Source: CAIWHR01 sp040006895 (lineage in GTDB: Bacteria; Pseudomonadota; Gammaproteobacteria; Burkholderiales; Casimicrobiaceae). From it: a DNA stretch of 34,564 nucleotides. The position numbers and the translations under genes were made by a program. Below, one piece after another: positions 1 to 8,219 of the stretch (positions are counted from its first letter, which is position 1; every line of letters starts with the position of its first letter). The stretch lies in assembly GCA_040006895.1 (NCBI GenBank), contig JBDTWB010000016.1:1-34564 (forward strand), read 5' to 3'. A model generated the notes under the pieces. The model did no database searches and was not told the DNA's origin. It worked only from the letters and a program-made list of their open reading frames with translations.

Positions 1-179
1 GCGCCGCGCTCGAATGACGCACAGCCGTCAGCGCCGCGACGATGCTGCCCGCGCTGCAGCCGGCCAGGCGATGGATCGGCACGCCCGCCTGCGCGAGCAC
101 CCGGGATCATGCCGATCGCCGCCGCGCACTTGACGGTTCCCGCGCCGATCACCACGGCAACGCGCTTCCTGGATCGCAT
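1..179 (-). pseudogene. Patatin-like phospholipase, 5' part, frameshifted and cut by the window edge
   Basis: Reading from an ATG at 179 with a good ribosome-binding site (GGAGGACAC just before it), the protein begins MRSRKRVAVVIGAGTVKCAA, which resembles the glycine-rich oxyanion start of patatin-like lipases. At about 105-110 the homology moves to another frame, which continues SRVLAQAGVPIHRLAGCSAG and has the GxSxG nucleophile elbow (GCSAGS). Removing one base near 109 would join the two parts without a gap. The shifted frame has a stop immediately before the join, so it cannot be an independent full-length gene. Members of this family hydrolyse acyl esters of lipids. Either the gene is broken or the sequence has a one-base error there. 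The catalytic Asp region lies outside the window. Confidence 0.6.
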
Positions 180-351
180 GTGTCCTCCGCGAGGAGGGTC
201 TGCGACCAGGCCGGTCCGGCGCGTGCTGCGGAACGAAGAATCGTCGCGGTCGCGGCGCCGATCCTGACCCTGCCGGCTGTGCTCGACTATACGGACCCGG
301 ACGCGCGCCCGGCAAACCTCCGGCGCCCGCATGCCGGTCGACGCCGGGACA

Positions 352-1488
352 TCACTCGCCGAAGAACTCGCGCACCTTGTCCATGAACGATTTCTCCCGT
401 GGGCTGTGGGCACCGGGATCATCCTGGTTGATCTCCTCGAACTCCCGCAGCAGTTCCTTTTGCCGTGGCGTGAGCTTGACCGGCGTCTCGACGACGACGT
501 GGCAGAAAAGGTCGCCGGCCGCGCTGCTGCGCACCGGCTTGATCCCCTTGCCGCGCAGGCGGAACACCTGGCCGGTCTGCGTCTCGGCGGGAATCTTGAT
601 GGTCGCGTGACCGTCGAGGGTCGGAATCTCGATGTCTCCACCGAGCGCGGCGGTGACGAAGCTGACGGGCATCTCGCAATGCAGGTCGCCGCCCTCGCGT
701 TGGAACACCGAGTGCTGCTTCAGGCTGACGACCACGTAGAGATCGCCAGGCGGACCGCCGTTCATGCCCGCCTCGCCCTCGCCGGAGAGCCGGATGCGAT
801 CTTCCTGATCGACTCCCGCGGGAATCTTCACCGACAGCGTCTTGTAGTTCTTCACCCGCCCGGCGCCGTGACAGGTCACGCACGGGTCGGGAATGATCTT
901 GCCGCCGCCATGGCACTGCGGACAGGTCTGCTGGATGGAGAAGAAGCCCTGCGACACCCGTACCTCGCCGCGACCGCCGCACGCCGGGCACTGCTTGGGC
1001 TGGGTGCCGGGCTTGGCGCCGCTGCCATGACAGGTGCCGCACTCTTCGAGCGCCGGGATGCGGATCTTGGCCTCGGTTCCGCGCGCCGCATCCTCGAGGG
1101 CGAGTTCGAGGTTGTAGCGCAGGTCGGCACCCCGGTAGGCACCGGTGCCCCGCCCGCCGCGCTGGGCGCCGAAGATCTCGCCAAAGATGTCGCCGAAGGC
1201 GTCGGCGAAGCCACCGAAGCCTTGCGCCCCCGCTGCGCCGAATCCGGCGGCGGCGGACGGATCGACGCCGGCGTGGCCGAACTGATCGTATGCCGCGCGC
1301 TTGCGCGGCTCGGTCAGGACTTCGTACGCCTCCTTGGCTTCCTTGAATTTCTCCTCGGAACCCTTGTCGTCAGGGTTGCGATCCGGGTGAAACTTCATCG
1401 CCAGCCGGCGGTACGCCTTCTTGATGTCTTCTTCCGAAGCATCGCGGTTGACGCCGAGCACCGCATAGTAGTCGCGCTTGTTGGCCAT
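352..1488 (-). CDS. dnaJ: Chaperone protein DnaJ (Hsp40)
   Basis: This is a type I J-protein of 378 residues, the usual length. It delivers unfolded substrates to DnaK and stimulates its ATPase in the cytoplasm. The J domain is residues 1-70 with the HPD motif at 34-36. A Gly/Phe-rich linker covers about 80-120. Four CxxCxGxG zinc motifs have cysteine pairs at 150/153, 167/170, 189/192 and 203/206, followed by the substrate-binding C-terminal domain. I chose the start giving MANKRDYYAVLG, because the in-frame ATG seven codons upstream adds residues not usual in the family; the ribosome-binding site is weak for either. It lies 343 bp downstream of dnaK with a hairpin between, so it may be transcribed partly apart from dnaK. 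I found no sigma-32 promoter directly before it. Confidence 0.97.
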   Translation of the reverse strand: MANKRDYYAVLGVNRDASEEDIKKAYRRLAMKFHPDRNPDDKGSEEKFKEAKEAYEVLTEPRKRAAYDQFGHAGVDPSAAAGFGAAGAQGFGGFADAFGDIFGEIFGAQRGGRGTGAYRGADLRYNLELALEDAARGTEAKIRIPALEECGTCHGSGAKPGTQPKQCPACGGRGEVRVSQGFFSIQQTCPQCHGGGKIIPDPCVTCHGAGRVKNYKTLSVKIPAGVDQEDRIRLSGEGEAGMNGGPPGDLYVVVSLKQHSVFQREGGDLHCEMPVSFVTAALGGDIEIPTLDGHATIKIPAETQTGQVFRLRGKGIKPVRSSAAGDLFCHVVVETPVKLTPRQKELLREFEEINQDDPGAHSPREKSFMDKVREFFGE

Positions 1489-1831
1489 TGTGATTCGCTG
1501 GATCGGCACGCACGAGCGGCCGATCTACTTTCCCCGAGGACCGCCAATTCAGGCGGTCACATTCGAAATACGCCAGGACTGGACCTGACTCCTCGTATTG
1601 CTGTCGCCACCCCGGCACCGGGAAGTGCCGGCCGGACCCCAATGCTGCAGACCGCGCCATTCATGCCCTAACCGCAACATCTTCAGCGGCATTCAGCGGC
1701 ATCCTACCCCGGGGGGCTGCATTGAGCGTCGCCGTGCGAACCTCCCATGCGGCGAGATCTTCCGTTGCGCCAATGACAAGAAGCCGGGGCAGCTCGCTGC
1801 TCCCGGCTTCGCCGTCAGGCGCGACGGAAGA
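1489..1831. other. Gap between dnaK and dnaJ
   Basis: This 343-bp stretch holds no gene I can support. It contains the hairpin listed at 1781-1809 just past the dnaK stop. A second perfect 7-bp inverted repeat with a 6-nt loop lies at 1539-1558 (GACCGCC / GGCGGTC), about 50 bp before dnaJ, with no T-run. That second repeat could be an RNA fold in the dnaJ leader, but nothing more can be said. No CCCCAT-type heat-shock -10 is visible here. Confidence 0.5.
1781..1809 (-). terminator. Hairpin after dnaK, possible attenuating terminator
   Basis: The arms AAGCCGGG and CCCGGCTT, extended inside by GCAG/CTGC with a one-base bulge and a CTCG loop, form a strong GC-rich hairpin 22 bp past the dnaK stop. 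On the minus strand it is followed by CTTGTCATT, which is only mildly T-rich. It may therefore be a partial terminator or an mRNA-stabilising end rather than a full stop before dnaJ. Confidence 0.5.
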
Positions 1832-3802
1832 TCACTTCTTGTCCTTCACCTCCGTGTACTCCGCATCGACGACCTTTTCCTCGTCGCGGCCCCGTCCACC
1901 ACCACCACCACCCTGCGAACTCCCGGCCTGCCCGCCACCGCCGGGCTGCTCGCCGCCTTCGCCACCGGCGGCGGCCTGCGTTTGGGCATACATCATCTCG
2001 CCCAGCTTCTGCGCAGCGGACGCCAGGGCGTTGGACTTGGCCTCGAGGGTGTCCTTGGTTGCATCCTTTTCCTTGAGTGCGTCCTCGGCATCCTTGAGCG
2101 CGGACTCGATCGTGCCCTTGTCATCGCCACCGATCTTGTCGCCGTATTCGGTCAGCGATTTCTTCACGCTGTGGACCAGAGTATCAAGCTGGTTGCGCGC
2201 CTGGACGACCTCGAGCAGGCGGCGATCCTCGTCGGCGTGCGCCTCGGCATCCTTGGTCATCCGCTCGATCTCGGCCTCGGTGAGCCCGGAGTTCGCCTTG
2301 ATCGTGATCTTGTTCTCCTTGCTCGTGGCCTTGTCCTTGGCGGACACGTGCAGGATCCCGTTCGCGTCGATGTCGAAGGTCACCTCGATCTGCGGCATGC
2401 CGCGCGGCGACGGGGGAATGCCTTCCAGGTTGAACTGGCCCAGGCTCTTGTTGCCCGAGGCCATGTCGCGCTCGCCCTGCAACACGTGGATCGTCACCGC
2501 CCCCTGATTGTCGTCGGCGGTCGAAAACACCTGCTGCGCCTTGGTGGGAATAGTCGTGTTCTTCTGGATGAGCTTGGTCATCACACTGCCGAGGGTCTCG
2601 ATGCCGAGCGACAGCGGCGTGACGTCGAGCAGCAGCACGTCCTTGACGTCGCCCTTCAGCACGCCGCCCTGGATCGCCGCGCCGACCGCAACCGCCTCGT
2701 CGGGGTTGACGTCCTTGCGCGGCTCTTTGCCGAAGAACGCCTTCACCTTATCCTGCACCTTGGGCATGCGCGTCTGGCCGCCGACCAGGATCACGTCGCC
2801 GATGTCGGCGAGCTTCACCCCGGCATCCTTGATCGCGATCCGGCAGGGCTCGATGGTGCGCTCGATCAGGTCCTCGACCAGCGACTCGAACTTGGCCCGG
2901 GTGACCTTGATCGACAGGTGCTTCGGTCCGGACTGGTCGGCGGTGACGTACGGCAGGTTGATCTCGGTCTGTTGCGAGGAGGACAGCTCGATCTTCGCCT
3001 TCTCGGCCGCTTCCTTGAGGCGCTGCAGCGCGAGCACGTCGTTCTTGAGGTCGACGCCTGCTTCCTTCTTGAATTCGGTCACGACGTAGTCGATCAGACG
3101 CTGGTCGAAGTCCTCGCCACCGAGGAACGTGTCGCCGTTGGTGGACAGCACCTCGAACTGGTGCTCGCCCTCGACCGCGGCGATCTCGATGATCGAGATG
3201 TCGAAGGTGCCGCCCCCGAGGTCGTACACCGCGATCTTGCGATCGCCTTCCTTTTTGTCCATGCCGAACGCGAGCGCCGCGGCCGTGGGCTCGTTGATGA
3301 TCCGCTTCACCTCGAGTCCGGCGATCTTGCCGGCGTCCTTGGTCGCCTGGCGCTGCGAGTCGTTGAAATACGCCGGTACGGTGATCACCGCCTCGGTCAC
3401 TTCCTCGCCCAGGTAGTCCTCGGCGGTTTTCTTCATCTTGCGCAGCGTTTCGGCGGATACCTGGGAGGGAGCGATCTTCTTGCCGCGCACCTCGACCCAG
3501 GCATCGCCGTTGTCGTGCTTGACGATGCGGTAGGGCATGAGGTCGATGTCCTTCTGGACCTCTTTTTCCTCGAAGCGGCGGCCGATGAGGCGCTTCACCG
3601 CATAGAGCGTGTTTTTGGGATTGGTAACGGCCTGCCGCTTGGCCGGGGCGCCGACCAGGATCTCGCCGTCTTCCTGGTACGCAACGATGGACGGCGTGGT
3701 ACGTCCGCCCTCCGAATTCTCGATCACCTTCGGTTGCCCGCCTTCCATGATGGCGACACAGCTGTTGGTGGTGCCGAGGTCGATGCCGATTATTTTTGCC
3801 AT
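1832..3802 (-). CDS. dnaK: Chaperone protein DnaK (Hsp70)
   Basis: This is a full-length Hsp70 of 656 residues, an ATP-driven cytoplasmic chaperone that works with DnaJ and GrpE. The ATPase domain opens with GIDLGTTNSCVAI (phosphate loop at residues 8-14). It also has the DLGGGTFDISI motif and the third Hsp70 signature VILVGGQTRMPKVQ. The substrate-binding domain follows, then a helical lid and a disordered Gly/Gln-rich tail ending in EEKVVDAEYTEVKDKK, typical of proteobacterial DnaK. GGAG lies 7 nt before the ATG. The gene follows grpE by 71 bp and has its own sigma-32-like promoter in that gap, so it can be expressed with grpE or alone under heat stress. Confidence 0.98.
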   Translation of the reverse strand: MAKIIGIDLGTTNSCVAIMEGGQPKVIENSEGGRTTPSIVAYQEDGEILVGAPAKRQAVTNPKNTLYAVKRLIGRRFEEKEVQKDIDLMPYRIVKHDNGDAWVEVRGKKIAPSQVSAETLRKMKKTAEDYLGEEVTEAVITVPAYFNDSQRQATKDAGKIAGLEVKRIINEPTAAALAFGMDKKEGDRKIAVYDLGGGTFDISIIEIAAVEGEHQFEVLSTNGDTFLGGEDFDQRLIDYVVTEFKKEAGVDLKNDVLALQRLKEAAEKAKIELSSSQQTEINLPYVTADQSGPKHLSIKVTRAKFESLVEDLIERTIEPCRIAIKDAGVKLADIGDVILVGGQTRMPKVQDKVKAFFGKEPRKDVNPDEAVAVGAAIQGGVLKGDVKDVLLLDVTPLSLGIETLGSVMTKLIQKNTTIPTKAQQVFSTADDNQGAVTIHVLQGERDMASGNKSLGQFNLEGIPPSPRGMPQIEVTFDIDANGILHVSAKDKATSKENKITIKANSGLTEAEIERMTKDAEAHADEDRRLLEVVQARNQLDTLVHSVKKSLTEYGDKIGGDDKGTIESALKDAEDALKEKDATKDTLEAKSNALASAAQKLGEMMYAQTQAAAGGEGGEQPGGGGQAGSSQGGGGGGRGRDEEKVVDAEYTEVKDKK

Positions 3803-3840
3803 TGGGTGTCTCCGCAGTCGGAATGCCTAAACCTTTCCCG

Positions 3841-3870
3841 TAGGTGGGGTTTTAGGCCAGGTGAATCAAG
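3841..3870 (-). promoter_or_regulatory. Sigma-32 (RpoH)-type heat-shock promoter of dnaK
   Basis: On the minus strand CTTGAT (3865-3870) and CCCCACCTA (3841-3849) are separated by 15 bp. The known RpoH consensus is CTTGAA, 13-15 bp, CCCCATnT. The -35 element begins three bases past the grpE stop codon, and the predicted transcript start is about 30 nt before the dnaK ATG. The match is good, but no experimental data are available to me. Confidence 0.65.
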
Positions 3871-3873
3871 GGA

Positions 3874-4455
3874 TCAGGCGCCGTTGCCATTGCCCTTCGC
3901 CACGGCGACCATCGCCGGCCGCAGGACGCGATCGCTCAGCCGGTAGCCCCTCTGCATCACCTGCACCACGGTGTTCGGCGGCTGGTCGCTGTCGATCATG
4001 GCCATGGCTTGATGGGCGTGGGGATCGAATTTTTCGCCGCGGGCCGGATCGATGACGCTCAGCTGCGCCTTGTCGAAGGCCGCGGCGAGCTGCTTCAGGG
4101 TGAGCTCCACGCCCGCGCGCATTGCCTCGGGCGAGGCATCGACGGCGAGGGCTGTTTCGAGGGCGTCGCGCACCGGCAGCAGGCTTTCGGCGAATTTCTC
4201 GATTCCGTAGCGGTGCGCCTTGGCGACCTCGGTCTGGCCTTGACGGCGGATGTTCTCTACGTCCGCCCGGGCGCGCAGATAGGCGTCGCGCATGGCGGCT
4301 GCCTCGTCCTCGGCCTTCTTGAGCTGGGTGACGGCGTCATCGAACAGGGCCGTGGCGTCGACCATCTCCTCCGGGTTGCTCGACTCGTCGCGGGTCGCAG
4401 GGTTGGCCGGATCGGGCATGCCGGCGGCGGAATCGTATGGCTTCTGGTCGTTCAT
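3874..4455 (-). CDS. grpE: Nucleotide exchange factor GrpE
   Basis: This is a 193-residue GrpE, which releases ADP from DnaK and acts as a thermosensor in the chaperone cycle. An acidic, probably disordered N-terminus (residues 1-35) is followed by the long dimerising coiled-coil helix (about 38-90, with DAYLRARADVENIRRQ) and the C-terminal beta domain. That domain carries the family signature FDPHAHQAM...VVQVMQRGYRLSDRVLRPAMVAV. I chose the ATG at 4455 because the upstream in-frame extension (to 4590) lacks family character and would cover the heat-shock promoter. The gene leads the grpE-dnaK pair and its stop is 71 bp before dnaK. Confidence 0.96.
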   Translation of the reverse strand: MNDQKPYDSAAGMPDPANPATRDESSNPEEMVDATALFDDAVTQLKKAEDEAAAMRDAYLRARADVENIRRQGQTEVAKAHRYGIEKFAESLLPVRDALETALAVDASPEAMRAGVELTLKQLAAAFDKAQLSVIDPARGEKFDPHAHQAMAMIDSDQPPNTVVQVMQRGYRLSDRVLRPAMVAVAKGNGNGA

Positions 4456-4513
4456 GGCTCGCTGGGTAACGGAAACAGGGGCGGCGCGGGCATGCCGGCC
4501 GTGGACTGCATCG

Positions 4514-4542
4514 ACTATGGGGATGGTTGCGGCCGATTCAAC
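4514..4542 (-). promoter_or_regulatory. Sigma-32 (RpoH)-type heat-shock promoter of grpE
   Basis: On the minus strand GTTGAA (4537-4542), a 14-bp spacer and CCCCATAGT (4514-4522) match the RpoH consensus at nearly every key base. The transcript start would be about 50 nt before the grpE ATG. The site lies in the 201-bp gap between hemH and grpE, so the heat-shock pair grpE-dnaK has a promoter independent of hemH. Confidence 0.7.
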
Positions 4543-4656
4543 CCGTCCGCCCACGGCCCGCCTCCGGTGGCGCCAGAACGCGGACTCCAACCGCCGTCGC
4601 AGCGGTGGCGATCCCGCGGCACACGCGCACCCCCCGCGTCGAGGTCGACGACCAAA

Positions 4657-5769
4657 TCAACGGGCCGCGCCGGCCGCGCGGGCCCGGATCTGGGTGAGCT
4701 CACGGGTTTCGGCAGGGGCGGGCGAGGCGAGCCAGCCCTGCAGGTGGCGCAGGACGAGGTCGGTCAGCGCAGCGATCCACAGCGGTTGCTCGTTGAGGCA
4801 GGGGATGGCGTGGAATTCCTGGCCGCCGGCAGCGACAAAACTCGCTTTCACCTCCATCCCGATCTCCTCGAGGGTCTCGAGACAGTCGCTCACGAAGCCC
4901 GGGCAGAACACGTCGACCCGCCGGGTGCCGGCCTTGCCCAGCGCCTCGACGGTGGCCGCAGTGTAGGGAGTAAGCCATTCGGCACGGCCGAACCGTGACT
5001 GGAAACTGATGGTGAACTGCCTGGGCGCGAGCCCGAGCTCGGCCACCAGCAGGCGCCCCGTTTTCTGGCAATGACAGAAGTACGGATCGCCGAGCTCGAG
5101 GGTTCGGCGGGGCACCCCATGGAACGACAGCACGAGATGATCGGGACGCCCATTGCGCATCCAGTAATCGTTGACGCATTGCGCGAGCGCCCGGATATAG
5201 GCGGGGTCGTCGTGAAACGCGTCGATGGTGCGCAGGCCGGGCATGCGCCGCAACCGCCCCGCCGCCGCGAGCACCGCCGCACAGGCCGACCCGGTTGCAC
5301 TCGCCGCGTACTGGGGGAACAACGGCACGACCAGGATCCGGTCACAGCTCGCCGCCTTGAGGCGCTCCAGGGCCGCCTCGACCGAGGGATTGCCATAGGT
5401 CATACCGAGCTCGACCACGGCGAGGTCGCCCGGCAGCCCCATGCGTTTCAGCCGTTCGCCGAGCAGCCCCCTCAGCAACGTGCGCTGCCGGACGCTGTGC
5501 ACGAGCAGGGGAGAGCCGTCCGGGGTCCAGATCGAGGCGTACTTCCGGGCCGATTTCGCGGGCCGGACGCGCAGGATCACGCCGTGCAGGATCGGCAGCC
5601 AGGCCGCACGCGGGATCTCGACAACCCGCGGGTCCGCGAGGAACTGCGCGAGGTAGCGGCGCACTGCAGCCGGCGTGGCCTCGTCCGGAGTGCCGAGATT
5701 GACGAGCAGCACGCCGACCCGGGCAGCATCGATGTGATCGTGCGGCGGTTCAGGGCGCAGGAACGACAT
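4657..5769 (-). CDS. hemH: Ferrochelatase (protoporphyrin ferrochelatase)
   Basis: This enzyme inserts Fe2+ into protoporphyrin IX as the last step of protohaem synthesis, at the inner face of the cytoplasmic membrane. The 370-residue protein has GVLLVNLGTPDEATP at the N-terminus and the metal-site histidine in LSFHGVP (His217). The signature GDPYFCHCQKTG follows, then FQSRFGRAEWLTPYT and PGFVSDCLETLEEI with the conserved Glu near 298. I chose the ATG at 5769, which gives MSFLRPEPPHD; the in-frame extension to 5889 has no family resemblance. No clear Shine-Dalgarno precedes it. Its position between hrcA and grpE is the usual betaproteobacterial arrangement. Confidence 0.95.
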   Translation of the reverse strand: MSFLRPEPPHDHIDAARVGVLLVNLGTPDEATPAAVRRYLAQFLADPRVVEIPRAAWLPILHGVILRVRPAKSARKYASIWTPDGSPLLVHSVRQRTLLRGLLGERLKRMGLPGDLAVVELGMTYGNPSVEAALERLKAASCDRILVVPLFPQYAASATGSACAAVLAAAGRLRRMPGLRTIDAFHDDPAYIRALAQCVNDYWMRNGRPDHLVLSFHGVPRRTLELGDPYFCHCQKTGRLLVAELGLAPRQFTISFQSRFGRAEWLTPYTAATVEALGKAGTRRVDVFCPGFVSDCLETLEEIGMEVKASFVAAGGQEFHAIPCLNEQPLWIAALTDLVLRHLQGWLASPAPAETRELTQIRARAAGAAR

Positions 5770-5951
5770 GGGGGAAGGGACTCGATTGAGTTTGGCGGTT
5801 GCGCAGGGGCGTGTTGATCGACTTGTGCCCCATAGGCACGGGATGAGCGTTTGCCGACAGCGGCCGCTCGTGCGGCGACGCTGCAGCATGATGCTTCAGC
5901 TGCGGTGATCAGGGACGGTGATCGCCACGCGCCGCGGCACCACCCGCGTGC

Positions 5952-6971
5952 TCAGGCATTGCGCTGCGACAGGGCGTTCGACAGGAGCTTCGCGGTGATG
6001 TCGACGATCGGGATGATCCGCTCGTACGCCATGCGTGTCGGCCCGATCACGCCCAGCGTCCCGATCACCCGGCCATCGCGCTCGTAGGGCGCTGCGATCA
6101 CGCTACAGTCGTCGAGCGGCCCGAGGCCCGACTCGTCGCCGATGTAGATCTGCACCCCGGCCGCCCGCTGGGACGCATCGAGCAGGTGGATGAGCGAGGT
6201 CTTCTGCTCGAAGAGATCGAAGAGGTTGCGCAGCCGCCCCATGTTCGAGGCAAGGTCGTCGGCCTTGAGGAGGTTGCGCTCCCCGGTGACCACCAGCGAT
6301 TCGTCCTCCTGCAGCGCCGCGCCGCCGGCGTCCACCGCCGCGGTCATCAGCGCCACGATGTCCTCGCGCAGCGAGCGCAGCTCGTCCTGCAGCAGCGAGC
6401 GGATCGCTTCGAAGGGCTGCCCGGCGTAGTGCTGATTGAAAAAGTTCGAAGCCTCCTGCAGCTGGCTCTGGGTATAAGGCCGCGGCATGTTGAGGATGCG
6501 GTTCTGGACGTCGCCTTCCGGAGTGACGATGATGAGCAGCACCCGCCGCTCCGACAGGCGCAGGAACTCGAGGTGGCGAAACGCGGCCTCGCGCCGCGGC
6601 GTCATCACAACCCCTGCGAAGCGGGTCAGCTGCGACAATAATTGTCCCGCCGCGCTGACCAGTTGCTGGGGACGATCGGCGGTGAACTCCTCCTCGAGGC
6701 GATGGATCTCGCGCTCGTGCAACGGGCGGACCACCATCAGGCTGTCGACGAAAAAGCGATAGCCCTTAGAGGTGGGGACCCGACCCGCCGAGGTATGCGG
6801 ACTGGTGATGTAGCCCATCTCCTCGAGGTCGGCCATCACGTTGCGCACGGTCGCCGGCGAGAGCTCCAGGCCGGACTGGCGCGACAGCATTCGCGAGCCG
6901 ACGGGCTGTCCGTCCTCGATGTAACGCTCGATGAGCGTCTTTAGCAAATGTTGTGCTCGGGCGTCCAGCAT
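5952..6971 (-). CDS. hrcA: Heat-inducible transcription repressor HrcA
   Basis: HrcA is the repressor of class I heat-shock genes; it binds the CIRCE operator and depends on GroEL for folding. The 339-residue protein has an N-terminal winged helix (about 1-75, with LSPATVRNVMADLEEMGYI and the wing SAGRVPTSKGYRFFVD). A GAF-like middle domain and the conserved C-terminal stretch GVIGPTRMAYERIIPIVD follow. The start MLDARAQHLL is standard. No CIRCE sequence (TTAGCACTC-N9-GAGTGCTAA) is visible near any gene here, so its target, usually groESL, is probably elsewhere. It diverges from nadK across 228 bp. Confidence 0.96.
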   Translation of the reverse strand: MLDARAQHLLKTLIERYIEDGQPVGSRMLSRQSGLELSPATVRNVMADLEEMGYITSPHTSAGRVPTSKGYRFFVDSLMVVRPLHEREIHRLEEEFTADRPQQLVSAAGQLLSQLTRFAGVVMTPRREAAFRHLEFLRLSERRVLLIIVTPEGDVQNRILNMPRPYTQSQLQEASNFFNQHYAGQPFEAIRSLLQDELRSLREDIVALMTAAVDAGGAALQEDESLVVTGERNLLKADDLASNMGRLRNLFDLFEQKTSLIHLLDASQRAAGVQIYIGDESGLGPLDDCSVIAAPYERDGRVIGTLGVIGPTRMAYERIIPIVDITAKLLSNALSQRNA

Positions 6972-7063
6972 GACTGCATTTTATGCGAGGCGGGTTGACA
7001 TCGGGAGCTTTTACGCACCTGGACAAGCCGTGCGGCCATCAGGGGCGTCGCCTGAAGCGGTAG

Positions 7064-7079
7064 CCCATTCCAAATGGGG
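7064..7079 (-). promoter_or_regulatory. Inverted repeat overlapping a possible heat-shock -10 for hrcA
   Basis: CCCATT-CCA-AATGGG (7064-7078) is a perfect 6-bp inverted repeat between hrcA and nadK. The minus strand at 7071-7079 reads CCCCATTTG, which fits the sigma-32 -10 consensus. The -35 region is poor (CTGAGA or GAGAAA depending on spacing). It is about 100 bp from the hrcA start. It could be a weak heat-shock promoter, an operator, or chance. Confidence 0.3.
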
Positions 7080-7199
7080 ACGCGGCGCCCGCGATTTCTC
7101 AGGGTGAAGTGCCGATCCGCGGCGCGCACCCGCCCCGCCGGGGCTGTAGGCCACCGGTGAACTGTCCGTCGCCGCGCGCGGTGTGGTGTAATCGGCGGC

Positions 7200-8135
7200 A
7201 TGCTGGATACCGTGTCAGCCCGGACGCTCTCCCGCGTCGCCCTCATCGGACGCTATGCCACGCCCGGTGTCGCCGAGCCCCTTGGCCGGCTCGCCCGATT
7301 CCTGCTGGAGCGCGGGCACGCCGTCGTGCTCGAGGCGGAGACGGCCCGCTTCACCCCGCTCCCCGGCTATCCCACCGCGCAGCCCGCCGAATTTGCGGAG
7401 CGTGCCGACGTCGCGGTCGTGGTCGGGGGCGACGGCACCTTGCTGGCGATGGCTCGCCAGCTCGCGCCCCTCGACGTGCCGCTCATCGGCGTGAACCTCG
7501 GCAGGCTCGGCTTCCTCACCGACATTCCGCTCGCGGACATGGAGAACGCGCTCGCCGGCATCCTCGACGGGCGGTACCTCGAGGAGCGCCGCACCCTGCT
7601 CGATATCGAGGTGCAGACGGAGGCGGGCAACGCCGAGCGGACGCTCGCCGTGAACGAGGTGGTGGTGAGCCGCGGCAGTCTCGGCGGGATGATCGACCTC
7701 GCGGTCGAGATCGATGGCGGGTTCGTCTACGCGATGCGCGCCGACGGGCTGATCGTCGCCACCCCGACGGGCTCGACCGCCTACGCACTCTCGGCGCAGG
7801 GACCGATCGTGCATCCCCAGGTGCCGGCGTTGGTGCTGGTGCCGGTGGCGCCGCACGCGCTGACCAATCGACCGATCGCCGTCAGCGAGCATTCGTCCAT
7901 CGTGGTCACGTTGCTCCGCGGCAAGGATGCGTCCGCCCACTGCGACGGGCAGGCGCACTTTCCGCTCCAGGAAGGCGACCGCGTCCGAGTCTGCCGCGCA
8001 CCCCACCAGGCGCGGCTGCTGCATCCGGAAGGCTACGACCACTTCGCGATGCTGCGCCAGAAGCTGCACTGGAGCGAGACCCCGGAGCAACTGCGCCCGT
8101 CCAAGGACAAAGCCAGCCGGGACGCCGTGTCCTAG
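7200..8135 (+). CDS. nadK: NAD kinase
   Basis: This enzyme phosphorylates NAD+ to NADP+ with ATP or polyphosphate in the cytoplasm. The 311-residue protein has the diagnostic GGDGT at residues 76-80, then GVNLGRLGFLTD. It also has VNEVVVSRG and the second active-site block ADGLIVATPTGSTAYALSAQGP. The last 15-20 residues (rich in Pro, Lys and Ser) extend slightly past the usual end. The ATG at 7200 gives the expected N-terminus, although the ribosome-binding site is weak. recN follows after 84 bp on the same strand, so the two may be co-transcribed, as is common in betaproteobacteria. Confidence 0.96.
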   Translation: MLDTVSARTLSRVALIGRYATPGVAEPLGRLARFLLERGHAVVLEAETARFTPLPGYPTAQPAEFAERADVAVVVGGDGTLLAMARQLAPLDVPLIGVNLGRLGFLTDIPLADMENALAGILDGRYLEERRTLLDIEVQTEAGNAERTLAVNEVVVSRGSLGGMIDLAVEIDGGFVYAMRADGLIVATPTGSTAYALSAQGPIVHPQVPALVLVPVAPHALTNRPIAVSEHSSIVVTLLRGKDASAHCDGQAHFPLQEGDRVRVCRAPHQARLLHPEGYDHFAMLRQKLHWSETPEQLRPSKDKASRDAVS

Positions 8136-8219
8136 CGGCCCGCGCGGCCTAAGCGCGCGCGGGCGTCCGCTCGCCTTCGGCCCGTTGCGCGTGCCGCGGC
8201 GCACCTCCTCGTCAACGCC

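Noticed and set aside
28..315. 95-codon minus-strand open frame at the left edge
   Set aside because: It is in a frame different from both patatin-like pieces and has no family resemblance.
704..716. GAGTGCTGC as half of a CIRCE operator
   Set aside because: It lies inside dnaJ, matches only one half-site imperfectly and has no partner arm.
331..1671. Long plus-strand open frame antisense to dnaJ
   Set aside because: It is a codon-bias shadow of dnaJ: Leu/Arg/Ala-rich, without family resemblance.
3826..3856. CCTAAACC...GGTTTTAGG inverted repeat between grpE and dnaK as a terminator
   Set aside because: The arms need a bulge and overlap the heat-shock -10; no T-run follows. A regulatory fold in the dnaK leader cannot be excluded.
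1598..3946. 782-codon plus-strand open frame antisense to dnaK
   Set aside because: High-GC genes often leave the opposite strand open. The sequence mirrors dnaK codons and shows no domain.
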